Virus record (IMG/VR): IMGVR_UViG_3300037089_000776
Location: 1-33,856 of that record
DNA from: a virus
Length of the DNA stretch: 33,856 nt
Strand: one strand, 5' to 3'
Shown here: positions 14,276 to 22,072 of the stretch, one piece after another
Layout: every line of letters starts with the position of its first letter
How positions within the stretch are numbered: the stretch's first letter is position 1
Notes under the pieces: model-generated
What the model was told of the DNA's origin: nothing
Databases searched by the model: none
What the model saw: only the letters and a program-made list of their open reading frames with translations
Translations under genes and position numbers: made by a program

Positions 14276-17200
14276 TTATTCTAAAATCATAGTCGATATC
14301 CCATTTTCATCTAATTGAACACTAATTAAATAATCAGGATTAATTTCATGTATTTGTTCAATTATTAAAACTTTTTTCATATGATTTTTAATCAATTGCA
14401 AAATATTAATGAATTCTTCAACACTGCCTTCCAAATCAAATTTGCCCATAATTTCATCAAGCAAAAACATCATTGGTTTTGCTTTGACGTTGATTTGATT
14501 TAAAGCAAATTTTAAAACAACACTTGCAAAAGTTCTTTCTTTTCCGGAAGCACTAATACAATCAATAATTGCTGTAGGTCGATTATTATATACCAATTTT
14601 GGTCTTAAATCATCCAAATCCAGCCAAACTTTAAATAGTGCTACTGATAATATATTTTCAAGTGTCACATTAATTTTTGGTAAAATATAATTTGATAATA
14701 TTTGTGTCGGTATACCATCCCTATGAACACATTTTTTATACAATGACACAACAGAATCCCGATATTCCTGTTCTTTAAATGCGGTGATTAATTTGTTATT
14801 TGCCGCAATTTTTGCGGACTTTTCACCAATAGCAGTTTTTTTAAGATAAATATTCTCTTTCGAATCTTCTTCTTCTTCTTCCAAAGTCTCAAGTCTTAAT
14901 TTTGCCGTATCGACAACCTTTTCAATTTTATGGTTTTCTTCAATTTGTAATAAACTATTATCATAGTTGTCAATTTTTTGTTGCAATAATTCAATATGAA
15001 GTTCTTCATTTTGAATTTTTGTGGGAATCTGGTTCAATTCTGTTTGAAAAATATTACGCTTATTAACATCATTCATTTCATTTGTAAGTACGCCAATTTC
15101 CTGCAATACTTCTTCCATTTGAAGAGCATCAGATTCAATATCAACACTAATATGACCAACATCAGCTTTTTTGGCATTAATAATTTCCAGATGTGCAGGT
15201 ATGTCGCTTTCTTTGTCCCTAATTTCATTAGCAATACCGAACATTTCTCTTTTAATTTTAGAAATATTTTCATCAATATGTTTTAAATGGTCAGGAACAA
15301 TTTCTTGTTTACAGGTAGGACAAATGGGAATTTCAGCATTTTTTCCTTCCATTAATGCTAATACTTCTTTCTTTTTTGAAGCACCGTCTTGTTTTAACCT
15401 AAATATTTCACCATTTATAATTTCAATTTGATGTTCTTCATCACGAATATTCTGTTGAATTGATTTGATGCTTAATCTTTTTTGATATTCTTCTGTTTTA
15501 TGTGCTTCTTTCTTTTCAAGAAGTAATTTTAACCTCTCAGCATCATATGTTTCTCTTAAAATAGCAATACTTGCCTTTAAAACCTCTTCACGTGCTTTAT
15601 AATCGTTTATATTGGTGGTATAGATACCAATACTCTTTTTAGTATCATCTACGCTTAAATTGTATATTTCAGGGTCTATTTTAAATAATTTCTTTGATAA
15701 GTTTTCGATATATGTTCTTCCGAATTGAACTTTATTACGAACTTCAGGAAGTGTGGTTGTTTCAATTGATTGAATTTCGTCTTCAAGTGCAAAAATTTCT
15801 GTTGTTAATTGTCCGTTTTGTTCTTCGGTTTTTAAAACATCACATACAACTCTGGTTTTTTCATTAATTTTTTTCTGATAAACTTTTAAACTTTCAAGTT
15901 TTTTATCAAAAATATCCAAACCACTATCGTATAATAATGAATCAATAAAAACAGCCATATCATTTGACAATATCCGGTTAAGTGTATCAGAAGTTGTCAT
16001 TACAATACGCATGAAATTATCGTAATTTCCAATGATTGTTTCAATTTTCTGTTGAGTTTTTACTCTACGGTCTTCATCGAGTTTATCCAATGAAGTATTG
16101 ATATCCATTGCTTCATCAGGATTTGTGAGCAAATAATAATCTATTGTAGTTGGAGCACCATTGATTTCGCCTGCTTTATTACGAGTAATTTCGGTTTTCT
16201 TTTTAATACCATAATATTCACCATTAGCTTCCAATACCAAATAACCTTCACAACCAGTAGCATCATTTCTGTTATTAACAAAACGTTGGTCACCATATTT
16301 CATACGTGTTTCGGTTTCCAATGTCTTACCAAAAAGAATATATGATATTAACTTCATTATGGTAGTTTTACCCGCAGTGTTTATTCCGGTTATCTGAAAT
16401 AAACCATCCATATCCCTCCAATCAATATCAAGTTCATGATATGACATAAAATCTTTACCACCGAACTTAATAATATTCCATTCAATATTACTTACATCAT
16501 CAAGAATGATATCTGCAGAAATTTCTTCATCAAGCGCAATAATGTCTTCAATGAGTTGTTTGTCAGTTCCAATTCTTTCCAGATATTCATTAAAAATTTC
16601 ATGCTGAACAGTTGTTTCAGTAATATTTTCTAAAGTAACATTTTCATTGATTTCAATATTTTCACTTTCAAGAAATTTATTTTCATGAGAAATCGTAAAA
16701 TTATTATACTTTGATTTTATGTATTCAACTAATTTTCTTTCATTTTCCTTAGTCCTTGTTTGTGGTAATGTACCCCAAATAAACCGAATTTTCATATATT
16801 TAGTAACATCAGGAATTTCAAAATCCAAATCATTAAAATCAGTATACGGAGTTATTTTAACATTTTTAAAAGACCATTCATTGGCAATTGGAACTTCCTT
16901 GACTGATATATTCTTCTTATCCTTAACATTCCATAATAAATAACCATGAAAAGCATCATCACCTTCAGAAACATCCTGTGCAATTAATGACCCGCAATAT
17001 GCCATTGTTTGGTTCTTACCCAAATATTGCATTTTGTGTATATCACCAAACATTGATAATGTACCTTTAAAATCAGAAATTTTATAATATTGTTTGCTTT
17101 TCATTTCAAAACCTGTTGTGGATTTGCAACCATTAATAGGGTCATGAAATAAGTCAATAAAAGTAGAATCTGGTAAATTAGCAATAATTATTTTTTTGGC

Positions 17201-17623
17201 ATCTTTATGTTTCCAAGGATTGTTATTTTTTTCTCCATGATGCCAAACTGCCCAAATTATATTGTCATCACCATAAAATCCTGTTTTATCATAATAAGTA
17301 ACTTCAGGATTATTTAATGTTTTTACAATTGCTTTAATACTATCAACACGTCTGAGATTTTTCTTTCTGCAATCATGATTACCACGTGTTATTCTTACCG
17401 GAGCAATTTTACTCAACTCGGTGAGTAATTCGTGTGCTAATATTAATTGTTCACCCTGCAGGTCCAAATAGTCATGAACTAAATCGCCAACAATTACGAT
17501 TCTGTCAGGTTTTTCCGTTTTTAATGAATCTATGAGGTTTTTAAATACATTTTCGTATTCTTCTTTACGTAAAGGTGCTTTTCTTATATGTATATCTCCA
17601 AGATGTGCTATCTTTTCAATCAT
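14276..17623 (-). CDS. Single-chain Mre11-Rad50 (SbcD-SbcC, T4 gp47-gp46-like) nuclease/ATPase
   Basis: One 1115-residue frame joins both subunits of the recombination nuclease that processes DNA ends. The Mre11-like part (residues 1 to about 330) has all metal motifs: LGDIHIR, VGDLVHD, RGNHDC, VWHHGE and FGDIHK. The Rad50-like part begins about residue 390. It has Walker A GINTAGKTT (GKTT at 418-421), long coiled coils around a CPTC zinc hook (C768, C771), a signature-like SASGKERTF and Walker B MMFLLDE (D1056, E1057), then an IIEQIHE loop. In T4 and E. coli these are two genes. I start at MIEK (17623), because the longer frame would begin inside the promoter -7 element. The gene has a host-type promoter with the CTCTTG box, fitting early or middle replication expression. 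Confidence 0.92.
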   Translation of the reverse strand: MIEKIAHLGDIHIRKAPLRKEEYENVFKNLIDSLKTEKPDRIVIVGDLVHDYLDLQGEQLILAHELLTELSKIAPVRITRGNHDCRKKNLRRVDSIKAIVKTLNNPEVTYYDKTGFYGDDNIIWAVWHHGEKNNNPWKHKDAKKIIIANLPDSTFIDLFHDPINGCKSTTGFEMKSKQYYKISDFKGTLSMFGDIHKMQYLGKNQTMAYCGSLIAQDVSEGDDAFHGYLLWNVKDKKNISVKEVPIANEWSFKNVKITPYTDFNDLDFEIPDVTKYMKIRFIWGTLPQTRTKENERKLVEYIKSKYNNFTISHENKFLESENIEINENVTLENITETTVQHEIFNEYLERIGTDKQLIEDIIALDEEISADIILDDVSNIEWNIIKFGGKDFMSYHELDIDWRDMDGLFQITGINTAGKTTIMKLISYILFGKTLETETRMKYGDQRFVNNRNDATGCEGYLVLEANGEYYGIKKKTEITRNKAGEINGAPTTIDYYLLTNPDEAMDINTSLDKLDEDRRVKTQQKIETIIGNYDNFMRIVMTTSDTLNRILSNDMAVFIDSLLYDSGLDIFDKKLESLKVYQKKINEKTRVVCDVLKTEEQNGQLTTEIFALEDEIQSIETTTLPEVRNKVQFGRTYIENLSKKLFKIDPEIYNLSVDDTKKSIGIYTTNINDYKAREEVLKASIAILRETYDAERLKLLLEKKEAHKTEEYQKRLSIKSIQQNIRDEEHQIEIINGEIFRLKQDGASKKKEVLALMEGKNAEIPICPTCKQEIVPDHLKHIDENISKIKREMFGIANEIRDKESDIPAHLEIINAKKADVGHISVDIESDALQMEEVLQEIGVLTNEMNDVNKRNIFQTELNQIPTKIQNEELHIELLQQKIDNYDNSLLQIEENHKIEKVVDTAKLRLETLEEEEEDSKENIYLKKTAIGEKSAKIAANNKLITAFKEQEYRDSVVSLYKKCVHRDGIPTQILSNYILPKINVTLENILSVALFKVWLDLDDLRPKLVYNNRPTAIIDCISASGKERTFASVVLKFALNQINVKAKPMMFLLDEIMGKFDLEGSVEEFINILQLIKNHMKKVLIIEQIHEINPDYLISVQLDENGISTMILE

Positions 17624-17656
17624 TAAAAAATTTATGTTAATAATATTATTTTTACA

Positions 17657-17698
17657 CAAATATATCTAAAACGCTCTTGTAATGCAAGAGTTTTTATA
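17657..17698 (-). promoter_or_regulatory. Host-type promoter with 16-nt box for the SbcCD fusion: CTTG-N20-TATATTTG
   Basis: On the minus strand TATAAAAACTCTTGCA (17698-17683) includes CTTG. After exactly 20 nt comes TATATTTG (17664-17657), a full TAnnTTTG match. The leader to ATG 17623 would be about 27 nt. The -33 region is also part of an inverted repeat, CTCTTG with CAAGAG (17674-17690), that could bind a regulator. Confidence 0.68.
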
Positions 17699-17714
17699 AA
17701 TAGTCAAATGACAT

Positions 17715-17759
17715 TTTGTCACTAAATGCTCTCTGGTGCAATATTTGTTAATATTTATT
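17715..17759 (+). promoter_or_regulatory. Promoter region of the small heat-shock gene
   Basis: On the plus strand TTTG (17715-17718), a 21-nt spacer and AATATTTG (17740-17747) give a near-consensus Bacteroidota promoter with one mismatch in the -7 element. AATATTTATT (17750-17759), one base from the 10-mer motif, follows 29 nt before the ATG. Either or both may be used. Confidence 0.42.
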
Positions 17760-17788
17760 AAAAATAATAATATTAAAACTTAAAAGCC

Positions 17789-18214
17789 ATGCCAACAGTA
17801 AGACACATTCATCCTTCAAAATTTTTAAATTTATTCTTTGATGAAGATTTTGAATTTCCAACAATTCATAATCCTTTCGAACATTCAGATTATGAATGCC
17901 CAATTCATGACATTATTGAAAACGACAAGGAGTTTGTTGTTGAAGCAATGATGGCAGGAGTAAAAAAAGAAGATATTTCTGTTGAAGTTGAAAAGAATAA
18001 ATTACGAATTAAAGCAGAACGTAAAGAAGTTAAAGACCAGAAATATAATCGTAAAGAATCCTTCACAGGTATTTACAGAAGGTCGATTATTATGCCTGAT
18101 AATGCTGATGTCGATAACATCACCGCAACAATGACTGATGGGGTTTTGACTGTAACAATTCCAAAACTTGCAACTGAACCAACTCCTGTTAAAAAACAAA
18201 TCGAGATTAAATAA
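17789..18214 (+). CDS. Small heat-shock protein (Hsp20/alpha-crystallin)
   Basis: The 141-residue ATP-independent chaperone would hold unfolded proteins. The alpha-crystallin domain spans residues about 38-125. It has the EAMMAGVKKEDISVEVE stretch, a YRRSIIMPDNAD segment and the family hallmark ATMTDGVLTVTIPK (A-x5-GVL). The short C-terminal tail carries the usual basic residues. It is transcribed alone on the plus strand against almost every neighbour, with its own promoter-like sequence and a strong terminator, so it behaves as an independent cassette. Hsp20 genes are known in some large phages, where they may protect virion assembly. Base composition looks less AT-rich than neighbouring genes by eye, which may point to acquisition from a bacterial host. 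Confidence 0.95.
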   Translation: MPTVRHIHPSKFLNLFFDEDFEFPTIHNPFEHSDYECPIHDIIENDKEFVVEAMMAGVKKEDISVEVEKNKLRIKAERKEVKDQKYNRKESFTGIYRRSIIMPDNADVDNITATMTDGVLTVTIPKLATEPTPVKKQIEIK

Positions 18215-18240
18215 CGCATATTGGTAGTCTCAAACTGAAT

Positions 18241-18270
18241 GGGGTCACAGATTGTGACCCCTTCTTTATT
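18241..18270 (+). terminator. Rho-independent terminator after the Hsp20 gene
   Basis: A perfect 9-bp stem GGGGTCACA/TGTGACCCC closes a 3-nt loop and is followed on the plus strand by TTCTTTATT. It sits in the short space between the convergent Hsp20 and sigma-factor genes. Confidence 0.85.
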
Positions 18271-18877
18271 CTGATAAATCCTCAGAAATATTCTTTTTTA
18301 ATTTTGTTTTTATATAATTAATTTTATTACTTACAGTACTACTTGTAAGCTGAAATTCATTACCAATTTCTTTATAATTATATCCTTGCACATATTTCAT
18401 ATCAAGTAATGTAAAATCGGTTGGTGATAATTGTGTTGATATATAATTTACTGCATTACAATTTTCAAAATTACTTGCCGAATTACTATTTGATACGGCA
18501 TCAAGATTAGCAGTATTAGTAGTAAAAGTACTATTAAAAAATGAACCACTATAATTACAGGATGTTAGTGAAGCTGATAATATTGTAGTACGGCATGCTG
18601 TAGTACATCGCCATTTATCAATCATATAATTTTTAGTAATGCTTAATACCCAAGATTTGAATTTTGATTTATTTTCACTAAAATCTTTAATATTTAAAAA
18701 AACTTTAATCAAAATTTCCGACACATCATCATCAATATCATAATATGTGGGATATTTACTGAGAATAAAATCTTTTACAATTTTTCTATAACGCTTATAT
18801 AGTGTTTCTTGTGCTGTTTGATTTCCATCCAAAATATTTTGTATCAGAACTATATCTTCTTGTTCTTTGTTTATCAT
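18266..18877 (-). CDS. Phage RNA polymerase sigma factor, ECF-like
   Basis: The 203-residue protein has the two domains of a minimal sigma-70-family factor. Region 2 lies at residues about 20-90 (AQETLYKRYRKIVKDFIL, then SKFKSWVLSITKNYMIDKWR). Region 4 lies at about 150-196, a helix-turn-helix with LDMKYVQGYNYKEIGNEF and STVSNKINYIKTKLKK. The linker between them (91-148) is unusual: rich in Ser, Thr, Asn and Cys and probably unstructured. Such factors redirect host RNA polymerase to chosen promoters. The repeated 10-mer before the structural and lysis genes is the obvious candidate target. The ATG lies 83 bases inside the upstream primase gene, in another frame, so the two are tightly coupled. 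Confidence 0.85.
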   Translation of the reverse strand: MINKEQEDIVLIQNILDGNQTAQETLYKRYRKIVKDFILSKYPTYYDIDDDVSEILIKVFLNIKDFSENKSKFKSWVLSITKNYMIDKWRCTTACRTTILSASLTSCNYSGSFFNSTFTTNTANLDAVSNSNSASNFENCNAVNYISTQLSPTDFTLLDMKYVQGYNYKEIGNEFQLTSSTVSNKINYIKTKLKKNISEDLSE

Positions 18878-19880
18878 AAGGTTTACTCAACTTATAGCTA
18901 AAATAATCATCAATAGTTAAACCCCTTGCGCCATACAGACTTTTTATTACTTCATCAATACCTCTATTTTTACGAAGTAAATCCATATCCTTCTCATAAG
19001 GAATTTTAACTATCCTGACCCTTTCTTCGCAGTCCACATAAATAGTATGTAAAATATAAAATAGTTCAATAGCATTTTTATGTGCATCGGGGTCTAATAA
19101 AACCACAACATTCGGTTTTAACTCTTTCAATTTAAAAAATAGTGTAGTTGAAATTGTTTTTCCCAACATTGGTATAATATTCACGGGAAATGATAACATT
19201 TCAAACGCACCTTCAACAAGATATACAGTAGAATCCCAATTTATTAAGCCTTCATTAAAAATAATTTTATCCTTATCGGATTTTGGATTATCATATGGCT
19301 TTTTCTTTTTATTTACAATATCATAATTACGTGCAACGAAATAATTTACTTCACCGTTTTTGTCGTATGAAGGTATAATTATTCGTTTTGTATATTTTCC
19401 AGTAGTACAAAAACCAAGCCTGAATTTTAAAATAATATCTCTCGATATCATCCTATCATTAATCATATAATTATATGCTTCGAAATGTTCAGAATTTGTT
19501 GCATCCATCTCAGAAAACAATATCATTTCTTCAGGAAGTTTTACTGCAACATATTCTTTTTCATAATCTTCTTCAAATGTATAATCAGCATATATGCTTG
19601 CATATGATTTATACAGGTCATAATCAATCGATGTTCCAAATTCTCTTATTAATCTGCCCAGAGAACCACTAAATTTAGGGTTATCACATTTCCAACAATG
19701 AAATCCCCGTCTTGCAGTATTAATTTCCAAATTGAATTTACCATCCGGATAAGCAAGTCCTTCTCTTTCCTGACAATGTGGACAATTAATCTGAAGTTGT
19801 TCAGATACATTTATACCTTGAACATCGCCAAAAACATTTTGAATGATTGCGTGAAACTCCTGACCCCTAATATTTGCCAT
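18795..19880 (-). CDS. DnaG-type DNA primase (zinc ribbon plus TOPRIM)
   Basis: The protein makes RNA primers for phage DNA replication. An N-terminal zinc ribbon has CPHC and CWKC pairs (about residues 33-36 and 62-65, counted from MANIRG). A catalytic core follows with RLGFCTTGKYTKRIIIPSY. The TOPRIM acidic sites are YLVEGAFEML and VVLLDPDAH. At 361 residues it is short, with no helicase domain. The first Met of the longer frame (19886) overlaps a TATATTTG element, so I take ATG 19880. Even then the predicted transcript would have almost no leader. The last 83 bases overlap the sigma-factor gene. Its Lys/Arg/Ser-rich C-terminus (RTRRYSSDTKYFGWK) may be a tail constrained by that overlap. 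Confidence 0.88.
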   Translation of the reverse strand: MANIRGQEFHAIIQNVFGDVQGINVSEQLQINCPHCQEREGLAYPDGKFNLEINTARRGFHCWKCDNPKFSGSLGRLIREFGTSIDYDLYKSYASIYADYTFEEDYEKEYVAVKLPEEMILFSEMDATNSEHFEAYNYMINDRMISRDIILKFRLGFCTTGKYTKRIIIPSYDKNGEVNYFVARNYDIVNKKKKPYDNPKSDKDKIIFNEGLINWDSTVYLVEGAFEMLSFPVNIIPMLGKTISTTLFFKLKELKPNVVVLLDPDAHKNAIELFYILHTIYVDCEERVRIVKIPYEKDMDLLRKNRGIDEVIKSLYGARGLTIDDYFSYKLSKPYDKQRTRRYSSDTKYFGWKSNSTRNTI

Positions 19881-19883
19881 ATA

Positions 19884-19914
19884 CAAATATAAAAAAAATT
19901 TGCCTCAAAACAAA
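19884..19914 (-). promoter_or_regulatory. Host-type promoter TTTG-N19-TATATTTG for the primase
   Basis: On the minus strand TTTG (19914-19911) is followed after 19 nt by TATATTTG (19891-19884), both full consensus. It overlaps the terminator of the upstream gene, and the start point would fall within a few bases of the primase ATG. Because part of the match comes from the terminator T run, chance cannot be excluded. Confidence 0.5.
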
Positions 19915-19930
19915 AGGTTTTAAGGCAAAT
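19891..19930 (-). terminator. Rho-independent terminator after the coiled-coil gene
   Basis: The arms ATTTGCCT and AGGCAAAT, extended past one mismatch by AAAAC/GTTTT, form a long hairpin with a 5-nt loop. On the minus strand it is followed by a run of eight T. It lies about 18 bases past the stop of the 19948-20499 gene. Confidence 0.85.
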
Positions 19931-19947
19931 CAGGTCCTTTTAATTAA

Positions 19948-20499
19948 TTACTTAAATCTCTTTTCGTTGGCAAGAAATGGAAAAAATTGAATCAACCTGT
20001 TTAAAAATGCTGCAGGTACAATAACAAAATTTGGTGTACCAATTGTAGGTTGTGTTGTAAAGCCAGGATTTTTCATATAATTGGATTGAATTTCATGAAA
20101 TATTGTTAATACTCCTTTTTTCAAATTATCATCATTTAAACCACCACCACCTTTAAGATTTTGAAGTTCATTAAAAATTCTTGTATAATCGGTTTTTGCC
20201 ACTTGTAAATCATTTCGAAGATTTTGATTTTCACTTGAAAGTAATGCAACTTGTTCCTGAAGCCACATAATATCTCCACCTTCTTTTGGTGGAGCATCAA
20301 TTTCAAACAAATCTTCTGATTTGGTTTTTAATGTTAAATCCACATCGCCCAATAAATTTTTAACAGTTTCTTTTGCTTTTATATCCCTTTCCTGTTCAGG
20401 AGTAAGTTTCTTTTCAACTACCTTTTCTGCTTTTTTAACAGGGGTAACTTTTTTATTACTACCTGTTGCTAATTTTACTAAATTACTTTTTGTTGTCAT
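19948..20499 (-). CDS. Unknown 183-residue protein with Lys-rich N-terminus and coiled coil
   Basis: I do not recognise a family. The first 50 residues are Lys/Val/Glu-rich and probably disordered (KKVTPVKKAEKVVEKK). A heptad region follows at about 77-115 (WLQEQVALLSSENQNLRNDL), then a Gly-rich hinge. The folded C-terminal part (VLTIFHEIQSNYMKNPGF, then LIQFFPFLANEKRFK) closes the chain. It follows the metallophosphoesterase gene by one base (TAATATG) and ends at a strong terminator, so the pair is one unit. A DNA-replication or virion accessory role is possible; the sequence does not decide. Confidence 0.68.
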   Translation of the reverse strand: MTTKSNLVKLATGSNKKVTPVKKAEKVVEKKLTPEQERDIKAKETVKNLLGDVDLTLKTKSEDLFEIDAPPKEGGDIMWLQEQVALLSSENQNLRNDLQVAKTDYTRIFNELQNLKGGGGLNDDNLKKGVLTIFHEIQSNYMKNPGFTTQPTIGTPNFVIVPAAFLNRLIQFFPFLANEKRFK

Positions 20500-20500
20500 A

Positions 20501-21994
20501 TTACGTTATTATTAAATTTGAATTTAAATGAGCAATGAGACCCAATTCATCATTCCAAATGAATCCTTCCCCTGCTTTAGCAGCACCAACAAAACCCTTC
20601 TTATGATGCCATTCTTCTGTACCAGTGAGACTTGAAAGATACCTTATTGTAACACCCAAATCTTCACTAACTGTTCTTGTCCTATCAAAAACAGCATAAT
20701 TTACATTACGTTTTCTGTGTATGTGACCTAAATGCCATTCATGATATAAAGTTTCACTCCACATTGGTTTTGATTCAATATCAGTTGCCATTATCATTGG
20801 TAATGAAACTTCTTTTTCTTCGCCACCGTGAGTTAAGCCAAGTAAAACTTTACCAAATCTGTAATATTTTCTTGGTGAAGCACCATTATTAACATTAACT
20901 TGGGTATCTTCATGAAACCATGCTTCCAAAACAGAACCCATGTAATAACTACGCTCAAAATCATGATTACCGGGAATTACCACAACATCAATAGGAACAA
21001 GTGTTTGTTTCAACATATTGATTGCATCAACAAGAAGTTTTAGACCAACATTAAATGTTTTTTGCCAACGTAAATCTTCATCCTGTGGTGTACCTTTAGT
21101 TGTAGTATTATTAAGATTATCACTGTTAAAAAAATCATTGCCCACAGGGAAAAGTATTCTTGAATATTGAAATCCATTTGCTCTTAGTATTAATGTTTCA
21201 ATTGTATTCAAAAATCTTTCACGGGCAATTTTAACATCATAATTTTCACCAGTTTCACCACCCCAAGCAAGTTTACCAATGTGTAAATCAAATATTGATA
21301 CTTCAAAAAGATTATTTTCATAAATATTTGCATGATTTTTTTCATAAAATTTAAATACTGGTGGTTTATATGTTTTTACCATATCCTGAAACATTTCACC
21401 AATAACTCTTTCTCTTATATTGGCTCTGTTTCTTTCCAGACGTGCTTTAACCTGATAATTTTGAACTGTTACTGGCGAACCTGTTTTCCATGAAGTAACA
21501 TCCCATTTATTAACAATATAACTCTCTACTCTCCATGTACTCAAATCTACTGCACATGCTTCAAGTAATTCGTCAAGAGTTTTTATATGGTCGGGAGGCA
21601 GATTTGAATTCCAAGTCCAATCTGCAGTTGCTTCATCGCCATCTTCATCTACAGTAAATTTAGTTTTTTCACCTTCAGGTATTCTGGGAATATCTGCTGC
21701 TGATAATGATACTGTTGTAGGAGCATTACCCGTAGTGCCATTAACAAAACAATAACTTGGTTCTGTTACTTCTTTAACATTTTTTTCGTAATTTTTGTAG
21801 GCATTATCGAACTTTGAATAAAGTTCTTCGGAAATTGCATTGTTTTCATATAAATCATAAACAATGGCTTTTACATTTTTTACATACGTGAACGAGTGTC
21901 CACATTTAACGGAGGCTTCTCTGACTGATATTTTATTTTTTATTGCATAATTTATAATTTCAATTGCTTTTTCAATTCTACTACCATTTATCAT
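20501..21994 (-). CDS. HTH-metallophosphoesterase (phage nuclease-like)
   Basis: The first 60 residues look like a helix-turn-helix (VREASVKCGHSFTYVKNV). The C-terminal half is a calcineurin-like metallophosphoesterase with all five metal motifs. These are FDLHIGK (about residue 235), VGNDFFNSD, IPGNHDFE (about 341), LTHGGEEKE and LGHIHRKRN (about 422). Related phage proteins are usually described as DNA repair or exonuclease-like phosphoesterases; the true substrate is not known. The HTH suggests DNA binding. It is 497 residues, longer than a bare Mre11 core, with no Rad50-like partner next to it. It is read from a host-type promoter with the CTCTTG box. Confidence 0.83.
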   Translation of the reverse strand: MINGSRIEKAIEIINYAIKNKISVREASVKCGHSFTYVKNVKAIVYDLYENNAISEELYSKFDNAYKNYEKNVKEVTEPSYCFVNGTTGNAPTTVSLSAADIPRIPEGEKTKFTVDEDGDEATADWTWNSNLPPDHIKTLDELLEACAVDLSTWRVESYIVNKWDVTSWKTGSPVTVQNYQVKARLERNRANIRERVIGEMFQDMVKTYKPPVFKFYEKNHANIYENNLFEVSIFDLHIGKLAWGGETGENYDVKIARERFLNTIETLILRANGFQYSRILFPVGNDFFNSDNLNNTTTKGTPQDEDLRWQKTFNVGLKLLVDAINMLKQTLVPIDVVVIPGNHDFERSYYMGSVLEAWFHEDTQVNVNNGASPRKYYRFGKVLLGLTHGGEEKEVSLPMIMATDIESKPMWSETLYHEWHLGHIHRKRNVNYAVFDRTRTVSEDLGVTIRYLSSLTGTEEWHHKKGFVGAAKAGEGFIWNDELGLIAHLNSNLIIT

Positions 21995-22030
21995 TACTTA
22001 ATAATTTAACATAAAAATTATTTTTGTTAT

Positions 22031-22072
22031 CAAAATTATGGTAAAATAACCATAAACACAAGAGTTTATATA
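22031..22072 (-). promoter_or_regulatory. Host-type promoter with upstream box: CTTG-N20-TAATTTTG
   Basis: On the minus strand TATATAAACTCTTGT contains CTTG (22062-22059). After 20 nt comes TAATTTTG (22038-22031), a full TAnnTTTG match. The leader to ATG 21994 would be about 30 nt. The box matches the two other CTCTTG promoters except for one or two bases. Confidence 0.65.
22037..22054. promoter_or_regulatory. Inverted repeat TATGGT-N6-ACCATA in the promoter spacer, possible operator
   Basis: A perfect 6-bp inverted repeat with a 6-nt centre covers most of the spacer and touches the -7 element of the metallophosphoesterase promoter. A repressor bound here would block polymerase. It could also be a small hairpin at the DNA level only. 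Confidence 0.4.

Noticed and set aside
17624-17659. Start of the Mre11-Rad50 fusion at 17659
   Set aside because: That ATG lies inside the TATATTTG promoter element and the added residues are not like Mre11. MIEKIAHLGDIH at 17623 is the natural start.
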